Below are positions 1 through 12,300 of a stretch of 35,732 bases of DNA, in pieces (the stretch's first letter is position 1; the number at the start of each line of letters is the position of its first letter). A program made the translations under genes and the position numbers. Where the stretch lies: positions 1 through 35,732 of the forward strand of contig JAKISY010000046.1 of assembly GCA_021648365.1 (NCBI GenBank). Direction: 5' to 3'. Origin of the DNA: Verrucomicrobiales bacterium. Lineage in GTDB: Bacteria > Verrucomicrobiota > Verrucomicrobiia > Verrucomicrobiales > DEV007. Under the pieces are notes generated by a model, which was not told where the DNA came from, made no database searches, and worked only from the letters and a program-made list of their open reading frames with translations.

Positions 1-126
1 CCAGAGAGGAAGAGAAGAGTCTCCTTAGAGGAGTAAAACACTGACCGGAGAGCCGTGTGCGGGAGATCCGCACGCACGGTTCGGAGGGAGGGGCGGCGCA
101 AATCAATGCGTCGTTCCTACCCCTAT
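1..126 (+). mobile_element. Group II intron, 3' end (domains V and VI)
   Basis: This is the ribozyme tail of a bacterial group II intron; the rest, including any intron-encoded reverse transcriptase, lies upstream of the window. Domain V is at about 50-82: it opens with GAGCCGT, closes with ACGGTTC, and has a GC-rich inner stem capped by a GAGA-type tetraloop. Domain VI follows at about 85-126. GGGAGG pairs with CCTACCC and GCGGCGCA pairs with TGCGTCGT (one G-U wobble) around an AATCAA loop. The A at 119 is bulged in that stem, as expected for the branch-point adenosine. Seven bases later the sequence reads CTAT, giving a predicted 3' splice site near 126 with the usual AY ending. The exon then continues into the leader of the giant gene. 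The domain V match is clear; the exact boundary is inferred. Confidence 0.9.
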
Positions 127-216
127 CATCCCCTTTCAAACTTCACCCCCTCACCATCCTATTTATCCATGTGAATTTCTTCCTCTGCGTCTCCTCGTCA
201 GACTTATTAAGTGAAG

Positions 217-256
217 TTGACTTATTGACTTATTGACTTATTGACTTATTGACTTT
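217..256. repeat. Octamer tandem repeat TTGACTTA x5
   Basis: Five head-to-tail copies of an 8-base unit, TTGACTTA, run from 217 to 256; the last ends in T instead of A. The block lies in the AT-rich leader about 90 bases before the giant gene. Each unit contains a -35-like TTGACT, so copy number could influence promoter strength, but no good -10 box was found at the right distance. The repeat itself is seen directly; any role is conjecture. Confidence 0.85.
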
Positions 257-300
257 GGTTTAGTACGAAAATTGTAAGAAAATTTCTCCTTGGTTTAGTA
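255..300. repeat. Direct repeat TTGGTTTAGTA x2 in the giant-gene leader
   Basis: An 11-base direct repeat, TTGGTTTAGTA, occurs at 255-265 and again at 290-300, with starts 35 bases apart. It lies between the octamer array and the start codon at 348. It may be a regulator-binding pair or a remnant of local duplication. No Shine-Dalgarno sequence precedes the ATG. Confidence 0.6.
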
Positions 301-347
301 AAAAAACAGAACGCTCCTTTCCTGAATTTATAGACACATACTCCTTT

Positions 348-3300
348 ATGAAAAACTCGCCGCACAGCAAGTCTCCATCCAAGTTCATTAATCGCGCTAA
401 AAAACGTCCTAAGCAGGCACGTGTGTTGGAGTTTGAGCCGTTGGAGCCACGGATTTTGTTTGCTGCGGACCCTGTGGCTACGGTGGAAAATTTGCCGACT
501 GAGGAGATGGTGAATGAGGAGATTTCTTTTGATATCCAGTTTGATAATGCGAGCACTACTCCAGGGGATGTGGGCTATAAGCCGTATGTGGATTTTATCG
601 CGCCGCCTGAGATGGTGGTGACGGAGATTCAAGTATATGATCAGAATGGCAGCAATCCAGCAGGAGGATCTTTGACGCCGATTGGTGAGATCGATTTGGC
701 GGGTAATCTGGTAGCCGTGGGAAGCTCAAGCATGGGTACGACTTTGGGTGCAGTTGTGGATCATCCCGAATATGATGGGAATCCAGCGGGTTCATTTGGC
801 ACGATTGGTTCGGGGGCGCCACCAGTTCTGTATGATGTGAGTTTGGCGGGGCAGTATGTTTATTCGGTGTCGTTGCCTTTTGGTAGCTTTTCGGAGAGTA
901 ATCCGCCAGTATCGGTCAATGTGAAGGCTACGATCAATACTGCTGATGGCGTGGTTCCCGATCAGCCGCTGAGCGTAACGGCGCAGGGGGGCTTTGCTTA
1001 TGGGCAGGATGCTTTGAATAATCCATTGACAGATGCTCCTTTGAGTGGGGCTTTGAGTAGCAGCACGATCAATCCGCAGGTGATTGAGTTGGTGAAAACG
1101 GCTTCGGTGCCAGAGGAAGATGGAGTCTTGACGGGGGAGAATGTATCTGGGCCGAATTTTCCGTTGACCTATACTTTGACGGTGGATGTGGCGACTTTGG
1201 AAGATATCACAGGGTTGACGATCACTGATACCTTGCCGGATGACTTGGCGTATTTGGGGAATTTGCAGGTGGAAGATGGGAATGGGAATGCGTTGGCATT
1301 CACCCTTAACAGTGTACCCAATGTGACGATAGATGGAATTTCGGCGGTGGGCTCTACATCAAATACGCTTAGCATCACCATCACGGGAACGACCACGGGG
1401 GTTGTAGGTTCGGATATTGTGGTCACCTACGAGGCTTTCGTTCCTTATGTGGAGTCCGACGGCACGACGCCAGTGGTGGATCCAGTTACTGGTGATCAAG
1501 GCGATTTGGATCCTAATGAATACAATGATGCGGCGGTGACGGGTAGTTACGATCATCCCGACCCTTTGATCGGACCAGTGACTGTGACGGATAATCGCGG
1601 ACCAATGAACTCTAGTGATCCAGATGGGCTGACGGATTATCGGATCGAAGAGCACTCTTTGGCGATTCAGAAGAGCGTGAATTTGGAGGTGGATAATAAT
1701 GCTCCTGGCTTGACTCCTTTTGATGTATTGGAATATACGATGGATTTTCAGTTATCGGACTATTTTGCAGTCGATAATTTGGTGATCACCGATACCTTGG
1801 GAGATGCGCAGGAGTTTTTGTTTGGAACAGGCGTGGATGCCGATGGAATAGTGCCCGTGTTGACTTTTCAAATGCAGGGGCTTGGATCGCCTGTAGGCAG
1901 CCCGATCACGGTCGATTTTGATTTATCCAATGTGAGTATAGGAGCTCCTGATGCAGTGACAGGGGCGACGACGATCGTGTTCGACGTATATCAGCAGTTG
2001 ATTGACAGTAGTTTCATACTTCCAGGATCAGCTCTTTTGGGCGGAATGATTCCAACTGGTGGTTTGAGTGGAGCGGCGATGGGCTCTTTTAATTCTGGTG
2101 TAGCGACGCAGGGTACGGTGACTTTTCGAGCGAAGGTGTTGAATCAATATAACGGATCAGGAACGGGTGCGGGACACCCCGAGGTCAGTCAGGGGGACGT
2201 GATCGGGAATGAAGTGGTGATAGATGCACAGAACTTGGATGTAGATACCTTAGTGCCGATTGGAGCTATCACGACTGATGGCAGCTCTGCGGAGTCACGT
2301 ATGGGGGTGGGGGAGTTGAAGAAGAGTGTTTATTCGATTACTGATGCTGCGGGAAATACGCAAATCATTGCACCTGGAACTGCCCCTGGAGATATTGTAT
2401 TAGCGATTGGAGATGTGGTCACCTATCTTATCACCTATGATTTGCCTTTGAGTGAGTTTGAGCAATTGAGGTTTAATGATTTCCTTCCGCAGCCAGTGTT
2501 TGATGTCAATACCATAGATCTTTCTGGGGTCTTTGCTTTTGCAGATCCATTAAACCCTTATACAACAGCAGGTCAGGTCAGCTATGGACCTAATGACACA
2601 TTTTTTGGCAATGGAGGACCAGCTGATATTGCGGATGGAGGTATTGATGATAGCAGCGGTAGCTATCCAACCGTGCCGATTCCAACTCTTTCGATAGTCG
2701 GATCTGCGAACGAACTGGTGATCACGGTAGGGGATTATTCCACGCTTACTCAGGATCCTGTAGCCACTACAATAGAGTTATTGATTTCGGTGGCGGTGCA
2801 GGATGGTGTTTTTGAAGACGGTTTGTTGTTCACCAATCAGGTGGGGGCGACGGAGTCTAATACTTTTGCCGCAGCTGAGACGGGGGAGAGTATCGCTGGT
2901 ACGCAGATCTCTACTCCAGAATTGGAGATCACCAAGGGGGTGGTGGCGTCGGATAAAATGACGGCGACTTTGGTAGGTTCTGTCGGGCCAGTATCATTTA
3001 ATTCGCCAGGATCTGGATCTGCTTTCACTGGCATTATTAATTCGACAGATTTGGAGTTAGCTCCGATTGACGCAAATATCACCGGTTTGGATGCTGGAGA
3101 TCTGGTCACTTTTGTGATTGTGGTCGAGAATATTGGTTCGGGGCAGTATGGGGCTTTTGATGTGAATATTCAGGATACCATGCCAGCTAGTTTTGCAGTG
3201 CCGAGTGGTGGAGCTGGCTTGAATTTGCGAGTGACGGATGGAACGGGGGCTGCTTTGGCTTATACGGGGGACTTGTTTTTAGGCACGTTTCAACTGACAG

Positions 3301-6300
3301 ACCCAAGTGGCACTCAAGGCGCTCTGGAGGAGTATGACGACACCAATGGCTTAAATCTGGTGGTGATCGCCTATGATTTGGTGGTGGATACGGATGCCGA
3401 GGCGGGTTCTCTGATTATCAATACGGCGATTTTGAGTAACTATGCTGCTAGCGAGGGTGGAGCAGATTACACGCCTGACAAGCTGAGTATCCCTGGTGAC
3501 CCGTCTAGCCCAATGATAGTGGGGCCAGGTGATGTAGCCAGTGCGAGCATCGTACAGCCAGAGATCAACAAGGTGCTGGTGGAGACCGAGATCACTGGCA
3601 CGGGTAATAATCTTGCCAATCAGGCGGTGGTGGGCGAACTGGTGACTTACCGAGTGACGCTGACGATCCCAGAAGGCACGACGGTCGGAGCAGTGTTGCA
3701 GGATACGATGGATCCAGGGCTAGCTTTTGTCGGGATCACTTCGGTGACGGCTTCTGCTGGGCTGAGTGTTGCTAATTTACCAGGAATAGGCACGGGGCCA
3801 GTGAACGTGACCGTGGGAAATGCTGGCGGTGGCGAAGGCAATCGCCTGACGATGAATCTGGGGGATGTGATCAACAGCAACACAGATGACAGCGTGACGG
3901 AAACGCTGGTGATCGAATATACGGCGGTGGTGCTGAATACTAATTTGGTGCCAAGCTCTCCTGGGAATCAAGCGGGCACGCAGTTGAATAATGTGGCACA
4001 GTTGGACTTTACTTGGACGGACGATGATGCGCTTGCGATTCCACCGACGACGGGATCAAATACACTGACTGACAGTTCTGCCAATGTGACGGTGGTCGAG
4101 CCTAACTTGACGGTTGATAAACAGGCTTCGGCAGATAATAGCACTTATAGCGATACTCTGACTGGGGTGGATTCTGGCGATACTGTGTATTATCGCATAC
4201 GCATTTCTAATGCGGCGGGGCAGCCGACGGCGTTTGAAACTGAATTGCAGGATACTTTGCCAGTAATAGCAAGTCTGGGAACGATTGTCTCGGTATCGGG
4301 TGGAGGTTTTGGGCTGGCGGATTTTCAGATTGCTGGCGGGGTTCTTTCGACGACTGCTCCGATAGATATCATGGCGGGCACCACGGTGGAAATTGTGGTG
4401 CAGGGGCTACTGGGTGTAACGGTGCAACCAAACCAAACGATTGATAATACGGCAAATATCACTTGGACGAGTATCGATGGTGATCCTGGGACTCGGTCGA
4501 TCCATAATGTGAGCAGCACGGAGAGGGGTGGGACGGACGGCGAGGGATCGGATGCCAGCACGTTGAATAATTACGCGGGTAGTGATGACTCGGATATACG
4601 GGTTTCGGTGCCGATTAATACGAAGAGCATTGTGGAGACTTCTGAGAGTTTCACGGGGCTGGTAGCTGGAACTGAACGGGTGGCGATTGGTGAGATCGTA
4701 AGATACCGCTTGCAGGTCGAGTGGCCAGAGGGGTCGGCGAACAATGTGCAGATCGTGGATCGCTTACCGGTGGGGATGGTGTTTATTAATGACGGCACGG
4801 CTATGGTAGGTTTTGTTTCATCAGGAGGGAATTTGTCCTCTACCACTTTGTCTGGAACTGGACTTAATTTAGGAACTGCTATCATCGCTCCGACTTTTGT
4901 TTTGCCCGATGGTGCGGTTTCTAGAAGTGTTAGCAGTGATAATGATAATTACAATGCAGGGATAGATGTGCGGTTTAAGCTGGGCGATTTGGTTAACAAT
5001 AATACTGATAATGGAGCTCCAGAGTATATCATAATCGAGTTCAATGCTCTGGTGTTGAATAGGGCGAATATTGGGAATCAAAGCGGAAGTGTTAATAGGA
5101 ATGATTTTCAGACTTTTATCGATGGGGATACCCAGGTAGGATCGACTTCGAATCAGGTGATCGTGAGAACAGCGGAGCCTAACTTGGCAGTCACTAAGGT
5201 TGCTTCGACCGCTGGGCCAGTGGATGCGGGGGATACTTTTGATTATACGATTACGGTCACCAACAATGCCACGAACGACAATGCTGCCCCAGCCTTTGAT
5301 GTGCGTTTGCAGGATGTATTGGATGAAATCAATGCGAATAATCCAACGGTGGAGTTGGAGCTGGTGACTCCGCCGACAGGAACTTTGCTTAGCTTCGTAG
5401 GGAATGATGTGAGCATTGCTGGCTTAGGTGCGACTACGATTCTTGTTAATGCTTCCAATAATGCTGGGATTGATTTAACTTTTAATCGTATCAACGCAGG
5501 GCAAACAATCACTTTGACGGTAACGGTGCGAGTAGTTACGGGAGCTTTTGCAGGAGCGGAGATTGAAAATACTGCGGTGGTGGATTATACCAGTTTACCT
5601 GGAGATTCGGGGACGGATAGTGCTGCGATTGCCGCTACTTATGGAACTACTGAGGTGGATTTGAATCCAGGGACGGATTCTGTTCTAGCGGACGCTGATG
5701 CCAATAATGGCGGGATAAATCTGGGAGCGAATGCAGGTGAGCGCACTGGAGCGGATGTGCCTAACCCGACGGATAATTCATCGCCAACGGATGACACTGT
5801 TCGCAACAACTACGCCGTCGCCGCCAACTCGCCAGCCGATTTGACCATAGCGGTACCGAGTATTGACAAGACTTTCAAAGACGGCACGATCACGGCGGAT
5901 GATTCTACTGTGGCTAGTAGCACCGGCTCTGATCTGGTGGTGGGTGAGCAAATCACCTACGATATCACCGTGACTTTGCCTGAGGGAGTGACTCAGGATG
6001 TGCGGATTGAGGATGTATTGCCAGCAGGTTTGCGGATTGACAGTTTTTCCATCATCACTACTGCGGCAGGTGGATCCGCTTTGGTAACGGCTGATTTTGA
6101 TGGCACGATCACGACCACTCCCTCTTCGTCTGCTTTGAATGGGCCGGGAACGTTGTCGATGGACTTTGATAATGTCATCGTGAACGTGGGTGCAGCGGCG
6201 GGGAATGCGAATAGATTTGTGATTCGAGTGCTGGCAACGGTCACGAATATACCAGCTAATCAGCAGGGTGTTACTCGCAGTAACGTAGCTCGATTGGTCT

Positions 6301-9300
6301 TTTCCGACCCAGATGGTAGCGGCAATGCTTCAGTGACGGCTGAGGATGTCACTATTACAGATCCGACCGACAATACCACAATCACGGTGGTGGAACCTAC
6401 GCTAGCGATCACTAAGTCGGTGGACAATGCGGCGGCGGATGCAGGAGATTTGTTGACTTATACTTTGACGTTTTCGAACGGTTCTGGGCAGGTGGCTTAT
6501 GATACGCAGCTGCAGGATATATTGGATGTAAATTTGGATGGGATGGGTGCGAGCATTACGGCGGTTTCAAACACTGGGTTTGGATCTTTTACCGCTCCGA
6601 CTAGTGGCGATTTTGAAATCGTGCAAGTGACTGCTGTTAACCTAAGTGAATTCACTTCGGCAGTAGCGGTCGGTGATTTCGTGGTGCGAGTGAATCCTGG
6701 TTTTGATCTCGACATGCCAGATGGTTCTTCCGTGACTTTGACATTCACTGCTGAGGTAGAAGTGTCTTTGGTGGCTGGAACGACGATCAATAACAAGGCA
6801 GATGTCTATTGGACTTCCACAGACGGTGTCAATCCAGATGAGAGGGATGGCACGGACGATCCTGATCCGGGTAGCACGCAAAGTAGCAATCTGGACAATT
6901 ACGCCATCGCATCGAGTGTGGCGACAACTGTCAGTAATCCAACTGTGGTATCTAAGGTGGTGGTATCCACGTCTGATGCCAATACATCAGGTTTAAATGT
7001 GACGATTGGAGAGATCGTGACTTACCGCATAGCGGTGACTTTGCCAGAGGGAACCGTGCCAGAACTCGTTCTGACGGATGACTTGCCAGCGGGAATGGCA
7101 TTTATTCCTGGTTCGGCAGCATTGACCGCAGCTTATCCTGGCGGTCCTGCATTGAACGCGGCTCACCCTGGTTCTGGAACAGCAGCTTTTAATGGCACTT
7201 ATGCTGGATCGGCTTTGGATACGACGGATATGGTGATCACGCCAGCTGTGGCAGTGGACGGAACGGATATCACCTTCACTTTTGATCAGGTGTTTGTGGT
7301 AGCTGCGGATAATGACGTCAATAACAACACCTTTTATTTTACTTACCAAGCGGTGGTGACGGATAATCCCGCGACCACTGGTTTGCTAGGAAGTCAGGAT
7401 ACTCTTGATAATAACATTGCTTATGAGATCAGGAATGCTGGTGGCACGGTGACACAATCTGGCACGGGGCTGACCGACCCAGATGGCAAAATCGTGACGG
7501 TGGTCGAGCCTGATCTCAATGCTGTGAAATCGGTGGTGGTGAATGGATCAGGTAACTCTGGTGATGCGGGGGATCCAGTGGTTTATACTATTTTGATAGA
7601 TCACGATGCTAACAGCTTGTCAGGTGCCTATGATCTGACTTTCGCTGATACTCTGCCGACTCAGATTGGTGATAGTGCGACCACCGCTTTGACGATGGCT
7701 GGGGTGACGGTGATTGGGGCTGGGGGAGCGAATGTGACCAGTAGTTTTGAGATTGTTGCTGGGGTTTTGCAGACTACAACTGCCGCGAATATTGATTTGG
7801 CTTCGGGAGAAACTTTGACGGTCACGATCAACGGAGTTTTACGTCAGGCGGTAGCACCAGGCACGAGCTTTGATAACCAGGCATCTTTTACTTATACTAA
7901 CCGCGATGGTGATTTCACCGACCCGGCTTATAATCCAACACCTGATATCACTACTGACCGTGAGCGCACCGTATCGGAGAACTCGAATGTGGTGACGGTG
8001 GATGTGCCCGCGTCATTAGCTCTAACGAAGGTCCTCGTTTCGACTAGCGAAACAGGTGCCAATGATACTACTGGCAATAATCTAGCGATTGGCGAGACGG
8101 CACTTTATCGTTTGGGGGTGACTCTGCAAGATGGCACAACTTCTATTTTGACTATTACTGACACCACTCCAGCCGGCATGAGATATGTGGCTGGAGGTAG
8201 CGGTAGTGGGGTGTTTTTCCGCTCTGTGGATGGAGTGGTCGCGACAGGGGCTACCAGTAATACGGTTTATAGTGATGGTGATGAAATTGCTGTCGCAGAT
8301 TTCACGGAATCGACCAGTGATACTGTGGCGGGTTCGTTGCAGTTTAATTTTGTGAATATAGTGGTTCCCGCTACAGTTGGGATCGACACAGATGCCTTTC
8401 AGGTTGAATACACCATGCGGGCGGTCAATGTGAGCGGTAACCAGGATAGTAGTGCTGCTAAAATTAACTCAGCCGTGGCATCTGCAGATCTCAACGGAGA
8501 TGGAGATCTTACCGACTCAGGGGAGACGACAGGTCCACAGACTGTGACGGTGACTATCGTCGAACCAGAGGTGACTCCAGTTAAGTCGATCACCAGTGTG
8601 GTGCCAGCCTCTCCTGATGCTGGTGACGTTATTAGTTATCAGGTGGTGCTTACGGGTGATGGAGGAGCAACAGCTTTTGATATTTTGTTTGAGGACACAG
8701 CACCTGCAGGATTGGAAATCAGCACGGGCACATTTACGGTAGCGGGCACTGGTTTGGCAGTAGGCGTGGTGGCAGCTGATTTTACCGTTACGGCTTCTGG
8801 AATTGTTTTGAACACAGCAGGAATTGATCTAGCAGTAGGCAATACGATCACGATCACTTACGATGCGGTGATCCAAGATACGGTGACCGATGGTCAGAGT
8901 CTTTTGAACAGCGCGGGTGTGGAGTGGACATCCCTTGATGGCACGGTAACAGGCGAACGAACAGGTGATGGGGATCCGAGCAATGCACCTGCACCAGGCG
9001 CTTTGAATAATTACGAGGATACGGCTACTGCCGAAGTGGTGGTGGACTTGGTGCATGGTCTAACGAAAGAAATCATCTCGACCTCTGCGCCGCATACGCT
9101 TAACGATCAATTGACGATAGGGGAAGAGGTGACTTACCGTTTGGTGGTGAGTATGGCAGAAGGCACGACTAATCAAGTGGTGCTCTCGGATGTGGTGAAT
9201 CTTACTAATGGCATCTTGGATATCCGTAATGTGAACATAGTGTCGTTTGGTTCTAACTTATCGGTTTCTGGTGCTGCAGTGGGTAGTGCGGTCACCATTA

Positions 9301-12300
9301 ACGATGTGGGTGGCTATGGTAATAATTTCTCTATTGATTTTGCCAGTGTGATAAACAATGCTTCGAGTAGTGCAGCTGCGGATGCACAAATCGTGATTGA
9401 GGTGACGGCGGTGGTGGTCAATGTGGTGGAGAATCAGGGCGGCGATGTGATCAATAATGAAGCGACGCTGGCTTTCTTGTCCGACTTGGACAATGACGGC
9501 AATGCCGATGATCTTACAACCATTGTGGATGATGTGGATATCACTCTTGTCGAACCCAGTGCAACGGCGGAGAAAACAACCACCAGCGTGCCTACTGAAC
9601 CTGAAGCGGGTGATACGGTGGGCTATCAAGTCTTGGTGACCAATAATGGATCTATCGATGCTTTTGATATGACTTTTTCCGATGTCTTGCCAGCGGAGAT
9701 GGATTTGCAGGTTGGCACTTTCATTGCGATTCGCAATTCTGATGGTGCGAATGTCAGCGGTGATTTTGCGGTGAGCACAGCCGGCATAGCTAGCATGGTA
9801 GGGGGATTTGATCTTGCTGCGGGAGACTTCATCACCATCACTTACGATGCACTGATCTTGCCGACAGTGACGGATGGTCAGAATTTGACTAACAATGTGG
9901 ACATCGAATGGACCTCATTGGATGGTGTGGATCCCGACGAGAGAACAGGGGATGAAGATTTTAATAGCTCTACTGATACTCTGGACAACTACGAAGACGA
10001 AAGCAGCGCAACTGTGGTGGCGGATCTGAATCCGGTTTATAGCTTCGTCAAAGAGATCACCTCCACTTCAGCTACTCATACGGGTGTGACGGGAGGCACG
10101 GATGCGACCATCACGGATCTGACGATAGGAGAAGAAGTCGTCTATCGTCTGATAGCGACAATGGCAAACGGCACGACTCCGCAGGTGCAAATATCAGATG
10201 TGATCGCACTGACTAATGGGATATTGGATATCCGTGATGTTACGGTGATTGTGGGAACTAATCTCAGTTTCGATGGGTCGGGTTTAGCTGTATTAGTTAA
10301 TAGCAACCCCGGCACAGGAGCTGGTCTGGATAGCTACGATGATCAGTTCACAGTGGATTTTGGCACGGTGGTGAATAATCTGACTTTTGGTGATGCGGCG
10401 GCTAACCAAATCGTGATCGAAGTGCGAGCGGTGGTGGTTAATGTTATAGAAAATCAGCAGGGAGATATTATCAACAATGCGGCGACGCTTAGTTTGCTCG
10501 CAGATCTAGATGGTGGTGGTGTTGCGGACGATCCGTGGTCAGATACACAAGATGTGAACATTGAGATCGTTGAGCCGACTTTGGGGGTGACGGAGACTAT
10601 CACTTCGATCCCGCTTAACCCTGGTGAGGGAGATACTGTGGGTTATGAAGTCGTGGTGACTAATACGAGTCCTGTGGATTCATTCGAGCTGACTTTCTCC
10701 AACATCATGCCGCCTGAGTTGGAAATACAGCCAGCTACGTTCACTGCAATCCGTGATTCGGATGGAGCGGATGTGAGCGCGTTTTTTGTGGTGACACCTT
10801 CTGGTATTGTCGATGTGTCTGGAGGACAACTCGATTTGGTATCTGGAGATTTTGTGACGATCAATTACGATACGGTGATTCAGCCGGGCGTGACGGACGG
10901 GCAAAATATAGAAAATAACGTCGATATCGAATGGTCTTCGATGCCAGGAACTAATCCTGATGAGAGAACTGGGGATTCATTGGCGGCAGGTGTTGATCCG
11001 CTTGATAATTATGAAGACGCGGCGCAGACGGTCTTTATCGCAGCAGTGAATTCTGGCTACGATTTCACTAAAGAAATTCTTGCCACATCAGAATCCCATA
11101 CGGATCTTGCTGATGGCACCAGTGCAACGATCACCGATTTGGTGGTGGGCGAGTCGGTGACCTATCGTTTGACGGTAGAGCTGGCGGCAGGTGAGACGGG
11201 TGCGGTCACGGTGGAGGATATTCTAAATCTGACTAATGGTCTGCTGGATATCCGCAATGTGTCAGTGACGGTCGGCTCGAATCTGTCGATTGGTGGTTCT
11301 ACCACTGGAGCTATCTCGGACAGCAATACAGATACTTATAACGATCAGGTGTTGTTTAACTTTGGAGCAGTGATGAATAGTGGAGTTAGCACGGTGTCGG
11401 ATGATTCGAAAATCTTCATCGACATCACCGCAGTGGTGGTGGATGTGATTGAGAACCAAGATGGAGATGTGATCAACAATGCAGCGACTCTGGATTTGAT
11501 TGCGGATCCTTTAGGCGCCGCTACTCCAATGAATTTTGCAGCCGATGTGGATGTGGAAATCGTCGAGCCAACTTTGACGGTGGACGAGACCATCACTTCT
11601 ATTCCAACAAATCCTGGCATAGGCGATACAGTGGGTTATCAAATTGTGATCGATAACTCAAGCGGGATTGATTCTTTTGATGGCACGCTATCGAATATCT
11701 TGCCACCAGAGCTAGAGTTGCAGCCTGGCACTTTTACCGCAGTTCTTTCTGATGGGACGGATGTGAGTGCGCTGTTCACCGTGACTCCGACAGGTATCGT
11801 TTCTGTGGGTGCTGGATTTGATCTTGAAGATGGAGAAACGATCACGATCAACTACGATACGGAGATTCAGGCTACGGTGGTCGATGGGCAGACTTTGACC
11901 AATGATGTGGACATTGAGTGGACTTCAATTGATGGAGCTAACCCTGATGAACGCTTGGGCGATGAAATAGTTGGTAGTGCTTCTGACCCAGTAGATGACT
12001 ATGAGGATGCTGACACTGAAAGCTTTACTGCATCGGTGGGATCGGCTTATGGGTTCACTAAGGAGGTGATAGCCACTTCGGAAACGCACACAGGAACTGC
12101 TCTAGGCAATCCTAGTTTAGAAGATCTGGTGGTGGGCGAAGAGGTGACTTACCGTTTGACCGTGGATACGGCTACGGGGCTTGCGGATAATGTGGAAATC
12201 ACGGATAATTTGGATTTACTTGGTGGTATTTTGGACCTGCGCACGGTGACAATTGTATCGACTGGCTCTAATTTGACCACTACGGGGGCGGGTGTGGGAA

